Shown here piece by piece: positions 17,097 through 26,573 of a DNA stretch of 64,000 nt. This stretch comes from Candidatus Methanomassiliicoccus intestinalis Issoire-Mx1. Its GTDB lineage: Archaea; Thermoplasmatota; Thermoplasmata; Methanomassiliicoccales; Methanomassiliicoccaceae. Under the pieces are notes generated by a model. That model saw only the letters and a list, made by a program, of their open reading frames with translations, did no database searches and had not been told where the DNA came from. Every line of letters begins with the position of its first letter. Position 1 is the stretch's first letter. A program made the translations under genes and the position numbers. The stretch is taken from positions 1,240,001 to 1,304,000 of the forward strand of contig NC_021353.1 in the NCBI RefSeq assembly GCF_000404225.1, written 5' to 3'.

Positions 17097-17663
17097 TTAC
17101 TCCTCAGAAATATGTTTTAAAAATTTAGCGGGATTTCCACCCACGACTGTGTCTGCTGGAACATCCTTTGTAACTACTGAACCGGCAGCCACAATAGAAT
17201 TTTTGCCTATTGTAACACCGGGTAAAACAATAGCACAGGCACCGATCCATGCATTTTCACATACTCTGATAGGCTTGGAAATTGTGGATCTCCTGTCAGC
17301 TGGATTAAATGCATGATTGGTAGTAATTAAATTCACATTGGGGCCAAGCAGCACATGATCCTCCAGGGTTATTCCCCCGCGGTCTATAAACGTACATGCA
17401 GTATTGATGAATACGTTTTTGCCGAGATGGATATTTTTACCAAAGTCCGTATAAAACGGCTGGCAGATGACTGTGGTTTCATCTATGACAGATCCGGTTA
17501 ACTCAGAAAACAGCTGCCTGATCTCATCTTCATCATGGAATACTGTATTTATCTCTGCAGTTATGCGGTGAGCCTCTTGAATTAATTTATAAATCTTAGG
17601 ATAGTCTGGATCATGAATTGATATAAGTTCCCCAGATCTATCTCTGTCAAATATATCTGACAT
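17097..17663 (-). CDS. Hexapeptide-repeat acetyltransferase (maltose O-acetyltransferase-like)
   Basis: A left-handed beta-helix acyltransferase of about 188 residues. It has the N-terminal helical Mac domain (residues about 1-55) and then hexapeptide repeats with PFYTDFGKNIHLGKNVFINTA, and the catalytic His in NHAFNPADRR. The C-terminal NSIVAAGSVVTKDVP and VGGNPAKFLK are hallmark segments. It acetylates a sugar or related acceptor using acetyl-CoA; sequence alone does not give the acceptor. The start at 17663 (MSDIF) agrees with family N termini; 16 extra upstream residues are not conserved-looking. The transcript may be leaderless, as no Shine-Dalgarno is seen. Confidence 0.85.
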   Translation of the reverse strand: MSDIFDRDRSGELISIHDPDYPKIYKLIQEAHRITAEINTVFHDEDEIRQLFSELTGSVIDETTVICQPFYTDFGKNIHLGKNVFINTACTFIDRGGITLEDHVLLGPNVNLITTNHAFNPADRRSTISKPIRVCENAWIGACAIVLPGVTIGKNSIVAAGSVVTKDVPADTVVGGNPAKFLKHISEE

Positions 17664-17817
17664 CGTAAAAACTGAATTCTGAATAAGTATAGATTGTTTT
17701 GTATGCAACAATCAGTTTGTTATAGCTGCCGTACTAAGATATGTAAGAATTAAGGATCCAACCAAATACAGAGTAGTAATTAGACTAAGGTATATAGGGA
17801 AGTGTACAATAACACAT

Positions 17818-19059
17818 ATGATAAAAATGGATTCTGGAAAAAAGATCCTAATAGTCGTTATGGATGGACTCGGAGATCGGGCTGTGAAGGAGCTGGATTA
17901 TAAAACACCCCTTCAATATGCAAACACACCAAATCTTGACTGGTTTGCTAAAAACGGATCTACCGGGATTATGGATACGATAGGACCCGGCATAAGGCCT
18001 GGATCCGATACCTCTCATTTAGCTATTCTGGGATACGATCCCTTCAAAGTATATACTGGCCGCGGGCCGTTTGAGGCTGCCGGCGTAGGACTTGTAGGAC
18101 AAAGCGGAGATGTAGCATTCAGATGTAATTTTGCTACAGTAGACAGCAGCATGAATGTAACAGACCGCAGGGCAGGGCGTATCAAAGAGCCGGACACTAC
18201 TGAACTCGTGAAAGCCCTGAAAGATTTGAAGATCGGGGATGTAGACTGCATTGTAAAAGAGGCTACAGAACACCGTGCCGTACTTCTTCTGCGCGGAGAA
18301 GGTCTGAGCCCATATGTTTCAGATGCAGATCCTCATGATCTTGCAAAAGTAGGAATTTCCAGAGCTACACAGGAAGGAGCAGAGAAAACCGCAAGAGCGG
18401 TAAATGAATTTGTAAAGAAATCATATGAAATTCTCAACAATCATCCTGTAAACATCAAAAGAAAGATGGAGGGCAAACTCCCTGCAAACATACTGCTGCC
18501 GAGAGGAGCAGGAATGTTTCCGGACATTGAACCGTTTGAAAAGAAATACGGTATGACTGGATCATGCGTTGCGGGTGTATCATTGATAAGAGGAATAGGC
18601 AGGATCTGCGGGCTTGAAATCATCGAACCCACTCTCTGCACAGGAGGCCTTTCCACGAACATGGAAGCTAAAGCAAAGGCAGCCTTGACAGAACTGGAAA
18701 AGAAAGACTTCGTTCTTATGAATGTCAAAGCTTCTGACATAAGCTCACATGACGGAGCGGCAATGAAGAAAGTCGAAGTCGTTGAACGCCTCGATAAGAT
18801 GGCTGGATACATCAAAGAGAATCTTCCGCCGGGAGCTATTGTAGTATTTACAGCAGATCACTGTACCCCAGTTGAAAGAATGGATCACTCAGGAGATCCT
18901 GTACCATTATGCATCTACTCGGAAAACAGCCTGAAAGATGAAGCTACAGAATTCAATGAAGTTTCATGTACCCGCGGCTGTCTGGGAAGAGTACTGGGAA
19001 AGAATCTGATGTCTATCCTCATAGACAAAGCAGACCGCTCAGAGAAATTCGGAGCATAA
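17818..19059 (+). CDS. apgM: 2,3-bisphosphoglycerate-independent phosphoglycerate mutase, archaeal
   Basis: A 413-residue alkaline-phosphatase-superfamily enzyme of the archaeal ApgM type. VVMDGLGDRAV near 14-24 holds the first metal-binding Asp. RPGSDTSHLAILGYDP near 61-76 includes the catalytic Ser in GSDTSH, and FTADHCTPVERMDHSGDPVP near 341-360 holds the metal-binding Asp/His set. It interconverts 3- and 2-phosphoglycerate in gluconeogenesis and glycolysis in the cytoplasm. A TATA-like GTATATAGGG about 30 bases upstream of ATG 17818 suggests a nearly leaderless mRNA. The gene stands alone and is convergent with the U32 gene three bases away. Confidence 0.95.
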   Translation: MIKMDSGKKILIVVMDGLGDRAVKELDYKTPLQYANTPNLDWFAKNGSTGIMDTIGPGIRPGSDTSHLAILGYDPFKVYTGRGPFEAAGVGLVGQSGDVAFRCNFATVDSSMNVTDRRAGRIKEPDTTELVKALKDLKIGDVDCIVKEATEHRAVLLLRGEGLSPYVSDADPHDLAKVGISRATQEGAEKTARAVNEFVKKSYEILNNHPVNIKRKMEGKLPANILLPRGAGMFPDIEPFEKKYGMTGSCVAGVSLIRGIGRICGLEIIEPTLCTGGLSTNMEAKAKAALTELEKKDFVLMNVKASDISSHDGAAMKKVEVVERLDKMAGYIKENLPPGAIVVFTADHCTPVERMDHSGDPVPLCIYSENSLKDEATEFNEVSCTRGCLGRVLGKNLMSILIDKADRSEKFGA

Positions 19060-19062
19060 ACA

Positions 19063-20979
19063 TTAGGCTTTCAAGCCGCGGAGGTAATGCCCCGCGGTTA
19101 TTGAGCCGCATCTCTTTTTTAATTTATCTTTAGCATTAATATCTCTTTGTTTGAAAGCTTTGGCAACTGCTGCAGCTAATTCAGGCTGTCTGTATCTTAG
19201 ATCCAGTCCATACGAATCTATGCCCATCGTATCAATCTCATCCAGAAAATCAAGCAGGAATAAGTCAGAAGAATTCATGATGTGGGCCCAGCCGTATGGA
19301 TCTCTTACAACAGGGAATCTCTTTCCTAAACCGTCAACTAAATTTCCTTCTCTCAGACTAGGATCTTTAGTAACCATCATTTCAACTCTGCCGAAAACCA
19401 TGACTTCAAGTTTTCCCTTGTAATGTGAAGTGAGATCTTTCAGGTCTTCTCTGGACAGCTCCACTGAAGCTGTGTATTGATATAGATCAGGAATCGTATA
19501 TGAATTGAAGAAATTCATGAAATATGATCCATACATTCTGTGTCCAATGAAGTGATAGGCCTGCCCGGGGGAGTTTACCATTACTGGTCCAGAAGCATCT
19601 GGAATTACGGGTGTAACGCGCGGAAGCACTGTCACCATCTCAATATCTCCGCATAGGTCACGGGCCTCTTCTGCATTCGGTGCATCATAATAGATGCGGT
19701 CAGAATAGGGCAGTACAGCTTTCAGAGATTTTATGTCAGATACGTAACAGGAGAGTTTACATTCTTTTTTTCTCCGGTTAGCCACTTTGCTGGGTATGTC
19801 AACCCACCGCCTTTTCGCAGTTGTATAACGCATATCCATTGAGATGAGTTTCTCAATCTCATTGAACTCCCGGTCTTTTGTTTTGTATACGTCATACTCT
19901 CCCATTTCAAGACGGAATGGAGAAGTAAGTTTTGAGATGCCGTTCTTGAAGTCTACAGACCTCACCTCAAATCCGCCGACTTTGTCAGCTCCGCGGTAAA
20001 ATGTAAGTCCATCTCCAGGTTTCAGCCTCTCGGAATTTACAGATACGGTCCTGCCCTCCACTGAAGCCTTTCCAAGGGGAAGCCCTCTGGAATCTGCATA
20101 AGATTTCTGCATGACCTTGTCAGTCTTCAGATAACCTTCTGAAAATCCACGATTGAAAGCCGTCATCAGGAGCTCTGCGTCACGCTCGTCATAAAGAGGG
20201 TATTCTCCCCTCGCGGCCCGGTCTGCAGCCTTTTTATATAATTTTGTTGCTAAATATACATAAATCGGAGACCTGAGTCTTCCTTCAATTTTTACAGACC
20301 CGACTCCGGCACTGATAAGATCAGGCAGAGAATCGGCGCAGAACAGATCTGCGGTTGAGAGCATGAAGCTCGTTTCTTTCCCGAGGGTGTATTGTTTTCT
20401 GCATGGCTGAGCACACATTCCCCTGTTGCCGGACCTTCCTCCGACTGCTGAAGAGAACAGGCACTGTCCTGAAAAAGCATAACACAGTGCGCCGTGAACG
20501 AAAACCTCCAGACCTATTGAAGTTTCTTTTCTCAGAGCATTGATGTCACCTATTGAAAGCTCCCGCGGAAGAATCACTCGTTCGAATCCTATTTTTTCAG
20601 CCCAGAGAAGATCATCTTTAGAATGAAGACCCATCTGTGTAGAAGCATGCAGCGGTATTGACAGCTCTTTTTTTACCAGTGAAGCAAGGCCTCTGTCCTG
20701 GACAATTACTGCATCGGCGCCTATGGAATCTAAAAATGAAACAAAGGAGAACGCCTCCTTCATCTCAGAATCTTTGATTAGTGTATTTACCGTAACATAC
20801 ACTTTCATATTGTTTTCATGCGCTGTCTTAACTGCGAAGTCCAGCTCCCCGTCTGAAAAGTTAGCGGCAGAGCTTCTGGCACCAAATGTCTTGCCTCCCA
20901 GATATACAGCGTCTGCGCCTGCTTTTAATGCTGCTGAAAAAGCCTCTTTGGAACCTGCCGGAGCTAAAACTTCAATCAT
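19063..20979 (-). CDS. Peptidase U32 family protein
   Basis: A 638-residue U32-family protein: MIEVLAPAGSKEAF start, GADAVYLGG, LHASTQMGLHS, RVILPRELS and the signature EVFVHGALCYAFSGQC followed by GNRGMCAQPCR near 164-195. The cysteines in that region are [4Fe-4S]/iron-binding positions in U32 proteins used for tRNA or rRNA hydroxylation and ubiquinone synthesis. Bacterial relatives hydroxylate 23S rRNA (RlhA) or tRNA (TrhP); long archaeal members are uncharacterised, so an RNA-modification role is inference and collagenase activity is not implied. The start at 20979 fits the conserved N terminus; an upstream in-frame start would add 18 unlikely residues. Confidence 0.85.
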   Translation of the reverse strand: MIEVLAPAGSKEAFSAALKAGADAVYLGGKTFGARSSAANFSDGELDFAVKTAHENNMKVYVTVNTLIKDSEMKEAFSFVSFLDSIGADAVIVQDRGLASLVKKELSIPLHASTQMGLHSKDDLLWAEKIGFERVILPRELSIGDINALRKETSIGLEVFVHGALCYAFSGQCLFSSAVGGRSGNRGMCAQPCRKQYTLGKETSFMLSTADLFCADSLPDLISAGVGSVKIEGRLRSPIYVYLATKLYKKAADRAARGEYPLYDERDAELLMTAFNRGFSEGYLKTDKVMQKSYADSRGLPLGKASVEGRTVSVNSERLKPGDGLTFYRGADKVGGFEVRSVDFKNGISKLTSPFRLEMGEYDVYKTKDREFNEIEKLISMDMRYTTAKRRWVDIPSKVANRRKKECKLSCYVSDIKSLKAVLPYSDRIYYDAPNAEEARDLCGDIEMVTVLPRVTPVIPDASGPVMVNSPGQAYHFIGHRMYGSYFMNFFNSYTIPDLYQYTASVELSREDLKDLTSHYKGKLEVMVFGRVEMMVTKDPSLREGNLVDGLGKRFPVVRDPYGWAHIMNSSDLFLLDFLDEIDTMGIDSYGLDLRYRQPELAAAVAKAFKQRDINAKDKLKKRCGSITAGHYLRGLKA

Positions 20980-21346
20980 ATAATTCACAACCAAAATGAC
21001 TCTGCAGAGAATTAACTGGCATCCATCTGTCAAGAGATGAATTATACTTAATCATCAGAGAAATTAAAAACGATTTCTGATTTTTTAATCCCCTTGATTC
21101 TGCAAGTTGTCCTGTGAGAGGCATATGCTGTAGTATGTGTAGGTAGATTATCAATCTAACCGCGGTTGCTTAGATAAAATCAGGCTAATATCCAACAAAA
21201 TGTCATAAAACAAATGTCTAAGGTTAGATTCGAACATTGGATAAATATGCCAACTGATAATCTTGAAATTATTCAAAATATCTAGCATTTTACCGAGTTT
21301 ATATTTTATTGATTTTCTTAATATAGCAGGATAATGATATCCGAAC
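20980..21346. other. 367-base divergent intergenic region with inverted repeat
   Basis: This region separates the U32 gene and the following surface-protein gene. It holds a 9-bp inverted repeat (AATCTAACC at 21153-21161 and GGTTAGATT at 21222-21230). Each arm can also form its own small hairpin with neighbouring TTAGAT or TCTAA. No tRNA fits, although GATTCGAAC occurs at 21227-21235. AT-rich promoter sequence follows near 21297-21325. Confidence 0.5.
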
Positions 21347-23602
21347 ATGAACAAAAAAATCGCTGCGGTAATTATCGTTGCGATCATCATTATTGCTGCT
21401 GTTGCAGCAGTTTTCTATTATGAGGACAGTAAAAGCAATGAAACGTCACCTCTCACCGGCGAATGGAAGCTGGCTGATGAACATGGCGTAGACAGTGAAG
21501 GAAACTTCATGTCGCATAATGAAACTGCAGAAACAGCGGTCATATCGATCAGCAGCGTAAAAGATGATTTGTTTTACGGAAAATATCTAAATGAAGAGAT
21601 AGCTGGAGCATACATTGATGGACATGTATTCTTCCAAGCTACTGTAGATAGAGAAAAAGTGAATTTTGAAGGTCATCTGAATGATGGTGTCCTCAGCCTC
21701 ACTTATGCACACGGCACAGACAAAAATACCTGCATTCATTATTCAATTTTTACCAGCAATGGAAAATATGAGGATAAAAACAAGTATGCTGACCTTAAAG
21801 ATCTGGACCTCAGCATATCCAGCGGTTATATCTGTTCCATATCTGGAGCTGAAGAATTTATTGGAGATATGAAGCAGGGAATTAAAATAACATCTCACGA
21901 AGAAGGGGCATTCATCGGAGTGATGGATCAGGTGGTTGGAGATGATAATGTTCCATTAGAAATCAGAGGAATCATCTATCCAGATACCAACACTCTGTGC
22001 AGATTCATTGACGAAAACGGACATGTGTGGGAAATGAGTCTGAAGGATAATGTTGCCATAGTCAACAATATAATGATTTCAGACGTCGGCATAAATGAAG
22101 ATGAACTGAGTGCTATTGAAAGAATATATGTAAAAAACAACAGCAGCATCTCTGCATCACTAAACCTCGATAAACTGGCTGGAGACTGGTACGCAGACTC
22201 TACACACACTCTGAGCGCAGACGGAAAGACCTCTGAAGAAACTGTTTTCCATTCCCTCAGCTTTATCAATATTTACAATTCCATAGCTGCCGGTACCTCT
22301 TCACACAATGGTGAAAACGGGAGCATAGTAGCTTACCACTTCACTGATCCAGATACGGGAAATCAGATGATAAAGGTTGTCAGCCAGTATGGAGATGAAC
22401 TCATCACCGGTTATGGCTGGTTAAGCAGTGATGGTAATGTTTTCAATTTAATTGAAATTCATACTGATGACAAGGGAAAACAGACTGCTGAACATTCCAC
22501 ATTCAGTAAAAATACAAACAATGACAAGATCCTCGGCGACTGGAAAGTAGCCTATGCCAAAGGAAGTTCCCAGGGTACAGAATTAAAAGAATATTCCAGA
22601 GCAGGAACACCGCATCTGTCAACCTATGATCTTACAATCGATAAATCACAGTTGTCTTTAATCAGCGGTACATACCGCGATATGGACATTACCGGAACAT
22701 TGCTGGGTAATTTAATTACGATTGAAATTCGTGATGAGGGCTCCAGCGAGCTTCTGAAAGGTTTTCTGTTGGAAACAGATGTATTAGTGCTCTATTCAAC
22801 AGCCTTCAAAACTGTTGAAAATGTTGACAGCATCGCAACATGGTGCATGGTTTACACAAGATCCGGAGGACCTGTCGATTATAGCATGACGTATGATGAA
22901 GTCCCGGTATTGGAGAATAAATGGTTGCTGGCAAACGGAGAATCCTATAATGGTACATCCCACAATCTTTCTGGATCAAGCTTTGAAATCATCATGCAGG
23001 ATGGAAACTGGATCTCATGCAAGATGGAACAGACAGTAGGTTCAGAGGTAGTCAACAAAACAGTAATCGGCTTCATATTCGATGCCGGCGGGCTCACTGC
23101 CGGTACAATGATTGATGAAAACGGCAACTACTGGTACATCAATGTCAGTGATTCTGCTCTTCTCATGCATTCAGCCATGCAGTCTGAATTAGCCGAGATA
23201 AAAGGACAGCCTGTAGCCGTTGAACGTGTTTATACGCTTGACGGAAAAGCTGTAGAATTACCGCAGACTCCGTCACTGGAGAATACCAGCTGGGATACCG
23301 CCACTATGTACTCTATTCTTAATAACGGCAAGATAATTGTTGCCGATGGGGACTTTGAAATGAAAATTGAATCTCAGAAAGGCTCCTTACTCGCAGGTAC
23401 AGAAAATGTAGGTGATGTTCCCAGCAAATTCGCTGCCTGCATGTTTGAAAACGGCTACGGTATCACCATTGAAAAACTGCAGGATAGTGCAGGAGTCTTC
23501 GCTCATGGATCTGTGTACGATAAAATGATGATTTTTACCTGCACAATCTCATTCGGTGATTTCAGCATGACCTCAATTCTTTATCTTGAAGAAGAAATCT
23601 AA
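21347..23602 (+). CDS. Membrane-anchored surface protein with five related beta-domains
   Basis: The 751-residue product has an N-terminal anchor (MNKKIAAVIIVAIIIIAA, about 1-24) and a long ectodomain. Five related units of roughly 130-150 residues begin with a LxGxW/LENKW-type motif: LTGEWKLADEHG near 37, LAGDWYADS near 279, ILGDWKVAYA near 397, LENKWLLANG near 524 and LENTSWD near 643. Each runs into beta-strands with a G-x-Y or L-x-G turn. This looks like tandem copies of one lipocalin-like or beta-barrel domain. I do not recognise a named family. A perfect GC-rich hairpin with T tail follows at 23603-23630. Confidence 0.7.
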   Translation: MNKKIAAVIIVAIIIIAAVAAVFYYEDSKSNETSPLTGEWKLADEHGVDSEGNFMSHNETAETAVISISSVKDDLFYGKYLNEEIAGAYIDGHVFFQATVDREKVNFEGHLNDGVLSLTYAHGTDKNTCIHYSIFTSNGKYEDKNKYADLKDLDLSISSGYICSISGAEEFIGDMKQGIKITSHEEGAFIGVMDQVVGDDNVPLEIRGIIYPDTNTLCRFIDENGHVWEMSLKDNVAIVNNIMISDVGINEDELSAIERIYVKNNSSISASLNLDKLAGDWYADSTHTLSADGKTSEETVFHSLSFINIYNSIAAGTSSHNGENGSIVAYHFTDPDTGNQMIKVVSQYGDELITGYGWLSSDGNVFNLIEIHTDDKGKQTAEHSTFSKNTNNDKILGDWKVAYAKGSSQGTELKEYSRAGTPHLSTYDLTIDKSQLSLISGTYRDMDITGTLLGNLITIEIRDEGSSELLKGFLLETDVLVLYSTAFKTVENVDSIATWCMVYTRSGGPVDYSMTYDEVPVLENKWLLANGESYNGTSHNLSGSSFEIIMQDGNWISCKMEQTVGSEVVNKTVIGFIFDAGGLTAGTMIDENGNYWYINVSDSALLMHSAMQSELAEIKGQPVAVERVYTLDGKAVELPQTPSLENTSWDTATMYSILNNGKIIVADGDFEMKIESQKGSLLAGTENVGDVPSKFAACMFENGYGITIEKLQDSAGVFAHGSVYDKMMIFTCTISFGDFSMTSILYLEEEI

Positions 23603-23630
23603 GCGGCTCCGGCCGCATTTAATCTTTTTT
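23603..23630 (+). terminator. GC hairpin with T6 tail
   Basis: GCGGC (23603-23607), loop TCCG, GCCGC (23612-23616), then AT-rich sequence and TTTTTT at 23625-23630. It starts directly at the stop codon of the repetitive surface protein. Confidence 0.7.
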
Positions 23631-23828
23631 ATAATCAAGATTGTGAAATTTGTAAATAAGTTACAAGATCCCATTCACATTCACTTATTTTGTAAAATTA
23701 TTTAGCTTATAAGCAAACAAATGAAATAAAATTGCATTAAAAGGAGAAAAGTTAATAACCTCTTAGCATTTCAATCGCGATGATACCAGCAGCATAACTG
23801 AAAGCTGCATTTATCCGCCAGAAGTGAT

Positions 23829-24002
23829 ATGATGAGAGTTTGTTACGATCGATGCCTCCACTGCGGGGCCTGTGCCGGAAGCTGTCCTGTTAATGCGATT
23901 TATCTTAATGATTACATCATAGAATTTGACAGCAGCTGCACAAACTGCAAACGGTGCATCAGACTCTGCCCGGTGGGAGCCCTGTCGGAGGTTTCTGAAT
24001 GA
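23829..24002 (+). CDS. Small 2[4Fe-4S] ferredoxin, partner of geranylgeranyl reductase
   Basis: A 57-residue ORF (56 if the second of two tandem ATGs is used) with CLHCGACAGSCP near 8-19 and CTNCKRCIRLCP near 36-47, two complete [4Fe-4S] motifs. Its stop overlaps the start of the geranylgeranyl reductase gene by four bases (ATGA), a sign of coupled translation. In Methanosarcina acetivorans a ferredoxin encoded beside the reductase has been reported to donate electrons for full saturation of archaeal lipids; the same role is inferred here. Confidence 0.9.
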   Translation: MMRVCYDRCLHCGACAGSCPVNAIYLNDYIIEFDSSCTNCKRCIRLCPVGALSEVSE

Positions 24003-25174
24003 AATATACCTGCGATGTCGTAGTAGTCGGAGCCGGACCGGGAGGAAGCATGGCTGCAAAGCATGCGGCCCTCGGCGGTCTGGACACCATACTTATTGAA
24101 AAGAAGGCTGAGATCGGAGCACCCCTGAGGTGCGCAGAAGGCGTCTCAAGGAGAAGACTGGTGGAAGTTGGCATAGAACCAGACCCTAAATGGATTTCAC
24201 AAGAGATCCTCGGATCGATCATGAAATCTCCTTCGGGTCACACCCTGAAGGTCATAGAAGCCCACGGAGACCATGGAGTAGGGTACGTTTTAGAAAGACA
24301 TCTGTTTGACAAGGCTGTAGCAGAACAGGCAGCGGCTGCCGGTGCAAAGATCATGATGAGAACGGGCTGCACAGGCGTCATAAGAGATGCAGATGGAAAG
24401 CTCATTGGAATCCATGCAAGACAGATGGGTACTGACATTGAAATCTATGCCAAGTGCATAGTAGCTGCGGACGGCTTTGAATCTCAGACAGCCAGATGGG
24501 CCGGGATTGATACATCGATAGGAACGAACGATGTAGATACCTGCATCCAATACAGAATGACCAATGTGGATATAGAGCACGAATTTTGTGAGTTTCTCAT
24601 AGGATCTGCAGCGCCCGGCGGATACATATGGATATTTCCCAAGGGAGAAAGAACTGCCAACGTAGGGCTGGGAATACAAGGCAGCAAATGCAAAGGAAAA
24701 GCAGATGCCAAGTATTACCTTGACAGATACATTGAAAAAGACGAACGCCTCAGAAACGGTCAGATTTTAGAGATAGCTGGAGGAGCTGTATCTACATCTG
24801 CAGGCCTCGAATGCTCTGTAGCAGATAACCTGATTATTGTTGGTGACGCTGCAAGAATCATTAATCCCCTGACCGGCGGAGGGATTTATCATGCCTGCAT
24901 GACTGGCAAACTGGCTGGCGAGATCTTGTCCAAATGTGCTGAAAACAACAACTTTTCAAAAGAAGCCCTGATTGAATATGATTCAGCCTGGAGAGCTAAA
25001 ATATATCCAGAACTAGAAAGAAACTGGAGAATAAAAGAGAAGTATGTTGAAATGTCAGATGAACTCCTTGATGAATTTATACTGGCAATTTCTGACTTCG
25101 ACTTAAAGCAGATTAGAGTGGATGACCTCATTGAAGCTGCAAAGGAAAAGTTCCCTCAGATTCTGGAAGATTAA
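23999..25174 (+). CDS. Digeranylgeranylglycerophospholipid reductase (geranylgeranyl reductase family)
   Basis: A 391-residue FAD-dependent oxidoreductase with GAGPGGSMAA near 10-19 (dinucleotide fold), IEKKAEIGAPLRCAEGV near 34-50, GADGFE-like AADGFESQTARWAG near 155-168 and GDAARIINPLTGGGI near 282-296. It reduces the double bonds of the geranylgeranyl chains of archaeal membrane lipids. The ferredoxin gene overlapping its 5' end supplies electrons. It overlaps the convergent UbiA gene by four bases, so lipid assembly and saturation genes sit tail to tail. Confidence 0.93.
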   Translation: MKYTCDVVVVGAGPGGSMAAKHAALGGLDTILIEKKAEIGAPLRCAEGVSRRRLVEVGIEPDPKWISQEILGSIMKSPSGHTLKVIEAHGDHGVGYVLERHLFDKAVAEQAAAAGAKIMMRTGCTGVIRDADGKLIGIHARQMGTDIEIYAKCIVAADGFESQTARWAGIDTSIGTNDVDTCIQYRMTNVDIEHEFCEFLIGSAAPGGYIWIFPKGERTANVGLGIQGSKCKGKADAKYYLDRYIEKDERLRNGQILEIAGGAVSTSAGLECSVADNLIIVGDAARIINPLTGGGIYHACMTGKLAGEILSKCAENNNFSKEALIEYDSAWRAKIYPELERNWRIKEKYVEMSDELLDEFILAISDFDLKQIRVDDLIEAAKEKFPQILED

Positions 25175-25983
25175 ACCGCTCCAAAAACAAAGGCGATCGC
25201 CGTTACAAACATAGATACGATTACCAGCGTTTGGAACTTATCCAGGTTTTTGAAGGCAGAATAAGCTGTCAGCGCGATCAGCACATCAGCAATGATGATT
25301 ATGCCATACAAGCTGCCTGCAGATCCACGCACCACAGGATAGATGCTTACAAGGATAGATACCGCAAAGAACACTGCTGCTAAGGCAGCAGCATTTCTTC
25401 TCCCTATCTTCATGGGAAGCGTTGTCCTTCCTGCATCACCATCCATATCTTTTATGTCAAGTCCTATCTCCCTTCCAAGAGATATCAGAATAATCATTGC
25501 GGCTATTGCATAGCAGGATTCCACGTTCCCCACTACAGCCCCTCCAAGAAGGAAAACCATGCCGGTGAGGACGCCGATAGTTATATTTCCGATAAATCCA
25601 AGCTGTTTCAATAATAATTCATAAACAATAATGAAGACGCATGCGGCTATGACGATCGCAGTAGAGACATAATTTGGAAGCAGAAACGAGAGGATGATGG
25701 AAAAAGCCAATGCGGTCATCCCAATATACAATGCTGTGTCGGCGCTCATACGGCCTGAAGGTATCGGCCTCTCGGGGTGTGCGACCTTGTCAACATCCCT
25801 ATCGACATAATCGTTTACAGAGTTTCCTCCGATAACAAACGCCAGCACCACTGGAACAGCTATCAGCAGATCATTCAGATAATCATCAATATTTGATCCT
25901 GCTGCAATAAAAGCAGCAGCAATGAGAAATACGATCCCCATCAGCAGAACTACGGGCCTGAACAGCTGCAGATATTTGTTCAC
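25171..25983 (-). CDS. UbiA prenyltransferase, probable digeranylgeranylglyceryl phosphate synthase
   Basis: A 270-residue integral membrane protein with eight to nine hydrophobic segments and both Asp-rich UbiA motifs: NDYVDRDVD at 57-65 followed by HPERPIPSG, and DIKDMDGDAG near 174-183. In archaea this family attaches the second geranylgeranyl chain to GGGP, giving the diether core. The neighbouring geranylgeranyl reductase supports this. The start is GTG 25983. Other UbiA activities (for example quinone or heme side chains) are unlikely in this lineage. Confidence 0.9.
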   Translation of the reverse strand: MNKYLQLFRPVVLLMGIVFLIAAAFIAAGSNIDDYLNDLLIAVPVVLAFVIGGNSVNDYVDRDVDKVAHPERPIPSGRMSADTALYIGMTALAFSIILSFLLPNYVSTAIVIAACVFIIVYELLLKQLGFIGNITIGVLTGMVFLLGGAVVGNVESCYAIAAMIILISLGREIGLDIKDMDGDAGRTTLPMKIGRRNAAALAAVFFAVSILVSIYPVVRGSAGSLYGIIIIADVLIALTAYSAFKNLDKFQTLVIVSMFVTAIAFVFGAV

Positions 25984-26060
25984 ACCGCTCTAAAAGCATT
26001 TTTACACTTAAATTATCTGAAAGGAGAGGTATAAAATACTACAGAATAGGTGGGCATGAT

Positions 26061-26573
26061 GTGCCGAAGGCCTTTGACTATGTCAAAAGAACTAAAAAGA
26101 TACTTGCGGTCATCTTCATTGTCTGGCTTGCTCTCGTGTTCATAGCTCCTGCGACACTGCCGTCTGGAAGCGTAGATAATCTGGATGGTTCAGCGGGCAA
26201 CATGGATAACATGGATGTCATTTCTGAAATGAATCCTCTGGCGGCTGTGATGTACATATTGGGAGATGCCAACTGCCACCAGATGGCCAGCAACAGTCTT
26301 TACATAAACGGCAATGAGATGCCGTTCTGCATAAGGGATACTGGAATCTTCATAGGTTTGGTGATAGGTTCGCTGATATCACTTCTTGCCGCTCCCAGAT
26401 TCAAATGGATTGTTCTGGCAGTTTTGATTCTCCCCATCCTGATAGACGGCGGGGCCCAGATGGTATCTGACTATGTATCATTCAACCAGCTCAGGTTAGT
26501 TACTGGAGTTCTCTGCGGAATAGGCGTCACATACTTCTTAGGATACCTGGCAGAAAGCGCTGTTAAAAAGTGA
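26061..26573 (+). CDS. DUF2085 membrane protein
   Basis: A 170-residue protein with three to four hydrophobic helices (about 15-32, 93-110, 114-132 and 143-162). Between helices one and two lies a conserved CHQ...FCIRDTGIFIG segment, the DUF2085 hallmark, with its paired Cys and His that may bind a metal. The function is not known. The GTG start at 26061 follows AGGTGG at a spacing of seven. Its stop codon is the first base pair set of a long stem described separately, so the mRNA 3' end may fold into that structure. Confidence 0.8.
   Translation: MPKAFDYVKRTKKILAVIFIVWLALVFIAPATLPSGSVDNLDGSAGNMDNMDVISEMNPLAAVMYILGDANCHQMASNSLYINGNEMPFCIRDTGIFIGLVIGSLISLLAAPRFKWIVLAVLILPILIDGGAQMVSDYVSFNQLRLVTGVLCGIGVTYFLGYLAESAVKK

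Noticed and set aside
21222..21240. GATTCGAAC considered as a tRNA T arm
   Set aside because: The flanking bases do not form a 5-bp stem and no acceptor or anticodon stems can be built around it.
21151..21390. A 79-codon hydrophobic frame on the minus strand
   Set aside because: Its start region is antisense to the anchor of the 751-residue surface protein; the hydrophobicity is the reverse complement of that anchor.
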